From Olleya sp. Bg11-27 (GTDB lineage: Bacteria > Bacteroidota > Bacteroidia > Flavobacteriales > Flavobacteriaceae): a stretch of 64,000 bases of DNA. This document shows positions 25,805 to 33,386 of the stretch, piece by piece. The notes beneath the pieces are model-generated. The model did no database searches, was not told where the DNA came from, and saw only the letters and a program-made list of their open reading frames with translations. The position numbers and the translations under genes are program-made. Location of the stretch: positions 1,619,514 to 1,683,513 of the forward strand of contig NZ_CP025117.1 in NCBI RefSeq assembly GCF_002831645.1. Direction: 5' to 3'. Position 1 is the stretch's first letter. The number at the start of each line of letters is the position of its first letter.

Positions 25805-26610
25805 GTTTATCTGATAACCTACTGAAACAAGCAGATAATTATTTAGAGAAACTATTGTCTGAATCAGAAAGTACTGCTTTTGAAATAGAATTGTCTAATA
25901 ATATTGAGTTGCAAGAGTATTTGGCAATAAACAAAGAATTAGGAATACAGTTTGATAATAAAGGCTGGCAGTTTGTTGATGCTTCAAAATCACCTCAAGT
26001 TAAAGATTTAGAGGATTACTTTAAAGGTGAAGAGGCACAATCGTTAAAAACGGTATTGAATAAAGTTGGGGGCAATTATAAGGACACCTCTAAACCTAAG
26101 GGTAATAATAATATAAAACGATATACTTTTTTTACGATAGCAGCTTCTGTGGTCTTGCTTATTGGTTTGTTCTTTTTAAATAATAATCAGAATATTTATA
26201 ATGATTATAATTCTTGGCTAGAGTTACCGTCGTTAATAGAGAGAGGGGATTCTGAAAGCATAACATTACAAGAGGCGGAACAGGCATTTATAGCCAAAGA
26301 TTATTTGGCGGCAACTACTTTGTATAGTAAATACCTGACGGAAACAAAATCAATTAATACTAATGTGTATCTGTATCTTGGAATTGCACAACTAGAGTTA
26401 AATCAAAATGAAAACGCTTTGTCTTCTTTTGATGTGATCTTAAAAAGTAATAGTATCGATTTTTCTAAAGGCTATTGGTACAAGACTTTAGTGTGTTTAA
26501 AAGTTGAGGATACAAATAACGCAATTAAACAATTAGAGTTGATTGTTAAAGATTCTAGTAATTATAAATTTTCTGAGGCAGAAAAGATTTTAAAGACGCT
26601 TAAGAATTAA
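25801..26610 (+). CDS. membrane TPR protein, putative anti-sigma partner
   Basis: A 269-residue protein with a cytoplasmic N-terminal region (residues 1-104), a single membrane helix (about 106-126, YTFFTIAASVVLLIGLFFL) and an extracytoplasmic C-terminal part with two to three TPRs (LYLGIAQLELNQNENALSSF). This topology, and the 4-bp overlap with an ECF sigma gene, matches TPR-bearing anti-sigma-like proteins of Bacteroidota. It probably binds the sigma factor inside and senses something outside. A link with the TPR-CHAT protease across the divergent promoter is plausible but unproven. Confidence 0.78.
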   Translation: MSLSDNLLKQADNYLEKLLSESESTAFEIELSNNIELQEYLAINKELGIQFDNKGWQFVDASKSPQVKDLEDYFKGEEAQSLKTVLNKVGGNYKDTSKPKGNNNIKRYTFFTIAASVVLLIGLFFLNNNQNIYNDYNSWLELPSLIERGDSESITLQEAEQAFIAKDYLAATTLYSKYLTETKSINTNVYLYLGIAQLELNQNENALSSFDVILKSNSIDFSKGYWYKTLVCLKVEDTNNAIKQLELIVKDSSNYKFSEAEKILKTLKN

Positions 26611-26782
26611 AAGGATTTGGGTTAATGTTCTTGTTTGAAAAGACTTACATTTTTTTAAGCCTTTCATATAAATATTAACCTTAAAACGTATTTCTTAAAC
26701 ATTTTATCGGTTAAAAAGAGCGTTTAGACGAGTTGTTTTGCTTTTCATCGTGTATAATTGCATTTCACGGACTTATTTTGCC

Positions 26783-26790
26783 TATATTCG
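26783..26790 (+). promoter_or_regulatory. probable -7 element of T9SS gene 1
   Basis: TATATTCG lies 25 nt before the start codon. The same motif occurs before gene 2 (TATATTCG, 30075-30082) and as TATCTTCG before gene 3 (33355-33362), and each has TTTCATCG somewhat further upstream. This supports a shared promoter type. Confidence 0.5.
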
Positions 26791-26815
26791 TCACGTGTTT
26801 AAATGTTTAATAATT

Positions 26816-29797
26816 ATGATTAAAAATGTCTCGTTAACAATAGTTTTTGTTTCAGTATTACTATTGCCTAATTTCTTATTTTCTCAAACTGGTCCAGGGG
26901 GTGTTGGTGCAACCGATGGGTCTTCACAGTTAGTCTTGTGGCTTAACCCAGATAAAGGCGCTAATACAGGTAGTGTTTTAGAAGATCAATCAGGAAATAA
27001 CTTCAGTTTTGTTGATGGCGCTGGTTCAGTATTAAATAGTAATACGGTTAATGGTTACAATGCATATGGGTTTAATGGAAGTAATCAGTATTTACAAAAA
27101 TCTTTCGAAAGTAAATTAAATCCTGACGAATTTAGTGTGTTTTCTGTAAGTAATGTGTCTAACTCATCTGCTTATAAGGCTGTCCTTTCAAATAGAGATG
27201 ATCCTGCAGGAAGTGCAACTAAAGGTTTTATATTGTATGCTACTCCAAGTTCTGATACTTGGTCTTTTTGGACAGGAACTAATACGTCATGGCTCACTAC
27301 AGGAGGATCATTAGCGACAACAAATAATTGGTCTGTTCAAAATTTGTTTTATAAAAATGAAACAGGTGGTAAAAGATTGTTTATTAACAATACTTTAAAT
27401 GCAACTTCAACTCATGGTATGGTTGTTAATTCTTCTAGACCTTTTAGGATAGGGGCAGGTAGAAATGAAAGTACTCCTGATTATTTTTTTAAAGGAGAAA
27501 TAGGTGAGATTGTTATGTATGATGCTGTTTTAAATTCGGCACAACGTATTATTGTTAATAATTATTTATCAGCTAAGTATAATATTAGTATTGCTGAAGA
27601 TTATTATACACAGGATAATCCTGCAAATGGTGATTTTGATCATAATGTTGCTGGTATTTCAAGAGTTGACAATCTAAATCAGCATTTAAATTCTCAAGGA
27701 ACAGGGATTATAAGAATTAGTAAGTCAGGATTGGCAAATGGGAAGTATTTATTTTGGGGGGAAAATAATAACAATGCAACATATAGTTTTTCTTTAAATA
27801 CATCAGATTATCAGGATCATATAGATACTATGTGGAGAGTTAGTGAGCCTTTTGGAATTAATGATAGGTTAATGGTTAATATTAAAAAGAGTGATCTTAA
27901 CTTGTCTGTAATATCTGGTTGTACTCAATTGGAATTGATAGTTGCTGATAATTCCAGTTTTACTGGAGCATCATTAAGAGTATATCCGTTAACAGAGACT
28001 GCAACAGAGTTTGTTTATAATACAAATGGATTAGGTTTTGATGATGGAGATTATTTCACATTAAGATATACGGATCAAATCGTTTGGAATGGAACCGCTT
28101 TTTTTAACGGTTCGGGTGCTTTACATGCACCAGATAACACCGATGCTTGTTTAAAGTTGACCGTTAAATCTGGAAGTACAGCCATTTTAACTGCGGATGC
28201 ACATGTTAGAGAGGTTGAGGTGGAGCCGGGAGCAACATTACAAGTCAATGATGGTGTATTGCTAGAGGTGGACAATGGAATATTTAATGAAGGTACAGTA
28301 GAGTTTTTAGGAGAAGCTCAGCTAATTCAAAATCATACAGGCGTTTCTTCAAACACAGGAAGTGGAGATTTAAAAATTAGACAAGAAGGGACTTTTAATA
28401 TATATAACTATAATTATTGGAGTGCACCAGTCCATAGAAGTGGTGATTGGCAAGTTGGTTATTTAGAAACAGAGGCTGGGCCAATAGGTTTTACAGGAGG
28501 GTATGATGCTAATCCATCTGCTAGTCCTATAGAGTTAAGTAGTTATTGGTTGTATACTTTTAACGATTTGATAGATAATTATTACGGTTGGAACCATATA
28601 ACGCCAACGACCGCAGTAATACCAGCAATGGGATATCTTATGAAAGGTTCTGGTAATGCGACACCAACACCAACGACTGATCAGACTTATGTTTTTAGAG
28701 GTACGGCAAATGATGGTGATTATAGTATTCCTGTTATTAGTGGTAATCAAGTTTTAATTGGTAACCCTTATCCATCAGCAATAACAGCAACAGCTTTTAT
28801 TAATGATAATTCGGCTGTAATTGGTGGCTCTATTTATTTTTATGAACATTTTCAGGCAAATAACACTCATATATTAGCTGATTATCAAGGAGGATACGCT
28901 ACTCGTAATTTACTAACAGGTGTAGAAGCACCATCTTTACCTTCTACTGGTAACTCGTCGACAAAAGGAGCGCCGGAAGATGGGGTTGCAGTTGCTCAAG
29001 GTTTCTTTGTTAAAATTCAAAATACGGGTACTGTTCAGTTTAGTAATAGTCAACGTGTATATGCTCGAGAATCTTTAAGTGAATCTGTGTTCTATAGGTC
29101 AGCGCAAAGCACGCCTACAGATGACAGGATTATATTTTGGCTTAAATTTAAAGACCACCTAAATAACGAATCGACAATAGCTTTAGGTTATGATACTAAT
29201 GCCAGTGTAGATTATGATAATGGTTATGATAGCGAGTCTTTTAATGAGTTGCCAAACGAGTTGTATTGGCCAATAATAGACAAAAAAATGTGTATCCAAG
29301 GATTGAATAGTTTTGATGTTTCAGATGAAATACCATTAGGTGTTGATCTCGCGAATGCAGGAGATTTTACTTTTGAGATTGATAGAACATTAAATTTTCC
29401 TACTAACGAAACTATTTACTTAAAGGATAATCAAACGGATTTGTTTTACGATATAAAATCTAATCCTGTAACCTTAAGTTTAAGTGAGGGTGAAGATGAG
29501 TCTAGATTTTCTATCGTTTATCAAACTGCAGAAAGTTTATCTACAGATGATTTTGATAGTGAAGCCTCTGGATTGTATTATAATGTAGATAAAGACGCTT
29601 TAGTTTTTGCAACTTTAGATAACTTAAATGCTATTGAAACGATAGCTATTTATAATGTATTGGGCCAAAAAGTAAAAGTGTTAGAAGATGTAGATTCTAG
29701 AGAGGTTGATCTTTCATTTTTGAAAACAGGGATATATATAGCTGAAATTAATGAGAATTCTGGTCGAAAATTAAAAATAAAATTTATAAAACCGTAG
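26816..29797 (+). CDS. T9SS-secreted giant protein 1 with LamG-like N-terminus and type A sorting domain
   Basis: About 993 residues from the ATG at 26816; the frame is open 26 codons further upstream but that part has no protein character. A signal peptide ends at LFSQ and is followed by TGPGGVG. Residues about 30-255 look like a LamG/concanavalin A-like jellyroll domain. A segment with YYTQDNPANGDFDHNVAGI follows, shared in form with its paralogues. The last 583 residues (from 28049) are the constant region, ending in a Por secretion system type A sorting domain (IYNVLGQKVKVL, LKTGIYIAEI). The protein should cross the outer membrane through T9SS and be attached or released. Ligand unknown; the LamG domain suggests glycan or protein binding. 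Confidence 0.88.
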   Translation: MIKNVSLTIVFVSVLLLPNFLFSQTGPGGVGATDGSSQLVLWLNPDKGANTGSVLEDQSGNNFSFVDGAGSVLNSNTVNGYNAYGFNGSNQYLQKSFESKLNPDEFSVFSVSNVSNSSAYKAVLSNRDDPAGSATKGFILYATPSSDTWSFWTGTNTSWLTTGGSLATTNNWSVQNLFYKNETGGKRLFINNTLNATSTHGMVVNSSRPFRIGAGRNESTPDYFFKGEIGEIVMYDAVLNSAQRIIVNNYLSAKYNISIAEDYYTQDNPANGDFDHNVAGISRVDNLNQHLNSQGTGIIRISKSGLANGKYLFWGENNNNATYSFSLNTSDYQDHIDTMWRVSEPFGINDRLMVNIKKSDLNLSVISGCTQLELIVADNSSFTGASLRVYPLTETATEFVYNTNGLGFDDGDYFTLRYTDQIVWNGTAFFNGSGALHAPDNTDACLKLTVKSGSTAILTADAHVREVEVEPGATLQVNDGVLLEVDNGIFNEGTVEFLGEAQLIQNHTGVSSNTGSGDLKIRQEGTFNIYNYNYWSAPVHRSGDWQVGYLETEAGPIGFTGGYDANPSASPIELSSYWLYTFNDLIDNYYGWNHITPTTAVIPAMGYLMKGSGNATPTPTTDQTYVFRGTANDGDYSIPVISGNQVLIGNPYPSAITATAFINDNSAVIGGSIYFYEHFQANNTHILADYQGGYATRNLLTGVEAPSLPSTGNSSTKGAPEDGVAVAQGFFVKIQNTGTVQFSNSQRVYARESLSESVFYRSAQSTPTDDRIIFWLKFKDHLNNESTIALGYDTNASVDYDNGYDSESFNELPNELYWPIIDKKMCIQGLNSFDVSDEIPLGVDLANAGDFTFEIDRTLNFPTNETIYLKDNQTDLFYDIKSNPVTLSLSEGEDESRFSIVYQTAESLSTDDFDSEASGLYYNVDKDALVFATLDNLNAIETIAIYNVLGQKVKVLEDVDSREVDLSFLKTGIYIAEINENSGRKLKIKFIKP
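28049..29797 (+). repeat. constant-region repeat, copy A (1749 bp)
   Basis: The first of three collinear copies. Copies B and C are offset by exactly 3275 and 6568 bp with no net indel from start to stop codon. From about 28140 to 29430 the copies look virtually identical at the DNA level, including third codon positions, which points to recent gene conversion rather than protein-level selection alone. Confidence 0.93.
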
Positions 29798-30105
29798 TGG
29801 TGATCAAAATAAATGTGTCATAAATAGTTGTCGTTAAATGAATTTTTTGATGTAAAGATTTTAAAAGAAAGACGACTAATACTTATATAACAATGCGTGA
29901 TAAAGTAGTCTCTGAACTTGAATAAAAATCAAAATTTAGAATATTTTTTATATTGAAAACGTTCTTTTTTGATTATATATAAATTAGGAAGTGTGGTTTT
30001 AACCACAGTAGTCGGTAGTATTTACCTTTCATCGAATTTTATTAACACCTTCTTTAAAAGCAGTTTAGATTGTATATATTCGCAGCCCCTTAAATCGTTA
30101 ATAGC
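29798..30105 (+). promoter_or_regulatory. intergenic region with promoter of T9SS gene 2
   Basis: No ORF is supported here. A probable -7 element TATATTCG is at 30075-30082, 24 nt before the start codon, with TTTCATCG at 30027-30034. No strong terminator hairpin is visible after gene 1, so read-through from gene 1 is possible. Confidence 0.45.
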
Positions 30106-33072
30106 ATGTTTAAAAAATCTTTATTGTCAATAATGCTTGGTGCATTATTGTTATTATTGCCTACTTATTTATTTTCTCAAACAGGTCCTGGCGGTGTCGG
30201 TGATGCATCCAATCAGGTTTTATGGTTAAAACCCGATGCTTTTTCTGTTGCAGATGGCACAAGTATTGACTCTTGGGATGATGATTCCGGAAATATTAAC
30301 ACGATGTCTCAACCAGATGTTACCTTTAGACCAATAGTTAAAACTAATATAGTAAATAGCTATGATGTGGTTAGGTTTGAGACAGGTAATAGGAGATTGA
30401 GAAAGACAAATTTCACGACTTTTCCTTCTACGGAAATAAGCACATTTTACATTAATAAAACAACTGATTCTGGAGATGGAATCTTATCTTATAATTCTGC
30501 TAGTCGGGATAATGATTACTTGTTGTTTAACAGTGGAAACTTAAATTATTATCGGGCGACAAATACGACGCTTGATATTGATGCTAATGATGGTAATTGG
30601 CACATGGTAGATATGAGTTGGACAAACACTGGTACAGGTTTGTTTTCTTATTTGGATGGAACATTAAAGAAAAATGTTGGTTTTAGAAATGGTACTTCAA
30701 TTACTCCGGGAGGAAGCTTAGCTTTAGGAGCAGAGCAAGATGCTGTAGATGGTTCGTATGCAGATAATCAATCACATCAAGGTGATTTTACAGAGGTTAT
30801 CATTTTTAATGAAGCCATAAATATTACAAAAAGAGTTATTGTTCAAAATTATTTGACAGCTAAATATGGAATAACTTTAAATAGCGCAGTCGATTTTTAT
30901 ACACAAGATAATCCTGCAAATGGAAACTTTGATTTTGACGTCGCAGGAATAGGGCAAGCTACAGATGGAAGTAATCATACAGATTCTCAAGGAACCGGAA
31001 TTGTAAGGGTTAATGCGCCTTCGGCATTATCTAATGGCGATTTTTTGTTTTGGGGAGAAGATATTAAGGATCCGAGTTATGCTTTTGCAACAAATTCTTC
31101 TAATTATAGTGATGAGCTAAATTCGAAATGGAGAGTCAGTAAAGTCGGAGATTTGGGTACAGTAAACGTGTCTTTTGATATTTCAAGTATGCCTATCGCT
31201 GTTGTATGTGGAGGTTTACAATTAGTAGTGGATAATGATAGTGATTTTAGTAGTCCTACATCTTATAATCTTACAGTTTCAGGGACAACAGCAACAGTTA
31301 CAAGTGTGTCATTTTCGGACGCTGATTATTTTACATTAAGATATACGGATCAAATCGTTTGGAACGGAACTGCTTTTTTTAACGGTTCAGGAGCTTTAAA
31401 TGCACCAGATAATACCGATGCTTGTTTAAAGTTGACCGTTAAATCTGGAAGTACAGCCATTTTAACTGCGGATGCACATGTTAGAGAGGTTGAGGTGGAG
31501 CCGGGAGCAACATTACAAGTCAATGATGGTGTATTGCTAGAGGTGGACAATGGAATATTTAATGAAGGTACAGTAGAGTTTTTAGGAGAAGCTCAGCTAA
31601 TTCAAAATCATACAGGCGTTTCTTCAAACACAGGAAGTGGAGATTTAAAAATTAGACAAGAAGGGACTTTTAATATATATAACTATAATTATTGGAGTGC
31701 ACCAGTCCATAGAAGTGGTGATTGGCAAGTTGGTTATTTAGAAACAGAGGCTGGGCCAATAGGTTTTACAGGAGGGTATGATGCTAATCCATCTGCTAGT
31801 CCTATAGAGTTAAGTAGTTATTGGTTGTATACTTTTAACGATTTGATAGATAATTATTACGGTTGGAACCATATAACGCCAACGACCGCAGTAATACCAG
31901 CAATGGGATATCTTATGAAAGGTTCTGGTAATGCGACACCAACACCAACGACTGATCAGACTTATGTTTTTAGAGGTACGGCAAATGATGGTGATTATAG
32001 TATTCCTGTTATTAGTGGTAATCAAGTTTTAATTGGTAACCCTTATCCATCAGCAATAACAGCAACAGCTTTTATTAATGATAATTCGGCTGTAATTGGT
32101 GGCTCTATTTATTTTTATGAACATTTTCAGGCAAATAACACTCATATATTAGCTGATTATCAAGGAGGATACGCTACTCGTAATTTACTAACAGGTGTAG
32201 AAGCACCATCTTTACCTTCTACTGGTAACTCGTCGACAAAAGGAGCGCCGGAAGATGGGGTTGCAGTTGCTCAAGGTTTCTTTGTTAAAATTCAAAATAC
32301 GGGTACTGTTCAGTTTAGTAATAGTCAACGTGTATATGCTCGAGAATCTTTAAGTGAATCTGTGTTCTATAGGTCAGCGCAAAGCACGCCTACAGATGAC
32401 AGGATTATATTTTGGCTTAAATTTAAAGACCACCTAAATAACGAATCGACAATAGCTTTAGGTTATGATACTAATGCCAGTGTAGATTATGATAATGGTT
32501 ATGATAGCGAGTCTTTTAATGAGTTGCCAAACGAGTTGTATTGGCCAATAATAGACAAAAAAATGTGTATCCAAGGATTGAATAGTTTTGATGTTTCAGA
32601 TGAAATACCATTAGGTGTTGATCTCGCGAATGCAGGAGATTTTACTTTTGAGATTGATAGAACATTAAATTTTCCTACTAACGAAACTATTTACTTAAAG
32701 GATAATCAAACAGATTTGTTTTACGATATACAATCTAATCCTGTAACCTTAAGTTTAAGTGAGGGTGAAGATGAGTCTAGATTTTCTATCGTTTATCAAA
32801 ATGCGGAAAGTTTATCTACAGATGATTTTGATGCAGAGGTATCGGGATTGTATTATAACGTAGATAAGGACGCTTTAGTTTTTACAACTTTGGATAATTT
32901 AAATAACATCGATACTATAACTATTTATAATGTATTAGGTCAAAAAATAAAAGTGTTAGATGATGTAGATTCTAAAGAAGTTGATCTTTCATTTTTAAAA
33001 ACAGGGATGTATATTGCTGAAATTAGTAAATATTCTGGTCAAAAATTAAAACTTAAATTTATAAATCCGTAA
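30106..33072 (+). CDS. T9SS-secreted giant protein 2 with LamG-like N-terminus and type A sorting domain
   Basis: A 988-residue paralogue of the preceding gene. The signal peptide (LLLLPTYLFSQ) and TGPGGVG junction are shared. The LamG-like domain (about residues 30-250) is unrelated in detail to that of protein 1. Residues about 265-405, including DVAGIGQATDGSNHTDSQGTG and SSMPIAVVCGGLQLVVDN, are closely shared with protein 3 but not protein 1. The C-terminal 583 residues are the constant region ending in the type A sorting domain. The last 100 residues diverge most from copies A and C (for example FDAEVSG, NNIDTITIY, KFINP). Confidence 0.88.
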   Translation: MFKKSLLSIMLGALLLLLPTYLFSQTGPGGVGDASNQVLWLKPDAFSVADGTSIDSWDDDSGNINTMSQPDVTFRPIVKTNIVNSYDVVRFETGNRRLRKTNFTTFPSTEISTFYINKTTDSGDGILSYNSASRDNDYLLFNSGNLNYYRATNTTLDIDANDGNWHMVDMSWTNTGTGLFSYLDGTLKKNVGFRNGTSITPGGSLALGAEQDAVDGSYADNQSHQGDFTEVIIFNEAINITKRVIVQNYLTAKYGITLNSAVDFYTQDNPANGNFDFDVAGIGQATDGSNHTDSQGTGIVRVNAPSALSNGDFLFWGEDIKDPSYAFATNSSNYSDELNSKWRVSKVGDLGTVNVSFDISSMPIAVVCGGLQLVVDNDSDFSSPTSYNLTVSGTTATVTSVSFSDADYFTLRYTDQIVWNGTAFFNGSGALNAPDNTDACLKLTVKSGSTAILTADAHVREVEVEPGATLQVNDGVLLEVDNGIFNEGTVEFLGEAQLIQNHTGVSSNTGSGDLKIRQEGTFNIYNYNYWSAPVHRSGDWQVGYLETEAGPIGFTGGYDANPSASPIELSSYWLYTFNDLIDNYYGWNHITPTTAVIPAMGYLMKGSGNATPTPTTDQTYVFRGTANDGDYSIPVISGNQVLIGNPYPSAITATAFINDNSAVIGGSIYFYEHFQANNTHILADYQGGYATRNLLTGVEAPSLPSTGNSSTKGAPEDGVAVAQGFFVKIQNTGTVQFSNSQRVYARESLSESVFYRSAQSTPTDDRIIFWLKFKDHLNNESTIALGYDTNASVDYDNGYDSESFNELPNELYWPIIDKKMCIQGLNSFDVSDEIPLGVDLANAGDFTFEIDRTLNFPTNETIYLKDNQTDLFYDIQSNPVTLSLSEGEDESRFSIVYQNAESLSTDDFDAEVSGLYYNVDKDALVFTTLDNLNNIDTITIYNVLGQKIKVLDDVDSKEVDLSFLKTGMYIAEISKYSGQKLKLKFINP
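31324..33072 (+). repeat. constant-region repeat, copy B (1749 bp)
   Basis: Same length as copies A and C. Differences cluster in the first about 100 bp and last about 350 bp (from about 32710), while the middle is nearly invariant. This is the pattern left by internal conversion tracts. Confidence 0.92.
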
Positions 33073-33386
33073 TAACTTTAGAATACAAGGTATAGGATTG
33101 TTTGAGGCTTAAAAATATTATGAAAGATAGTAAGAGGATTTAAAATTTATAGTTAGTTTATAAATGTTTGCCTTATTGTATTTAATGATAGTAATCAGGT
33201 TAATAAATTAGTCGATACTTTTGTCTACAATCTGTTTTTAGTTGGTTTTACCGAGTAAACTAGGTTTGTTGTTTCATTTTGTCTGATTTATTTGTTTTTC
33301 ATCGACTTTTATTAATGGTTAGATTAAAAATATCTTAGAATATTATAGTTTCTATATCTTCGCATTGCCCCAAAACTACTATTAGC
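33073..33386 (+). promoter_or_regulatory. intergenic region with promoter of T9SS gene 3
   Basis: No ORF is supported. A probable -7 element TATCTTCG is at 33355-33362, followed by CATTGCCCCAAAAC; gene 2 has a comparable CAGCCCCTTAAA after its box. TTTTTCATCG lies at 33295-33304. No clear terminator was seen after gene 2. Confidence 0.45.

Noticed and set aside
28075-28750. Antisense ORFs of 66 and 71 codons, repeated in all three T9SS copies
   Set aside because: Their conservation is explained by the near identity of the host repeats on the other strand.
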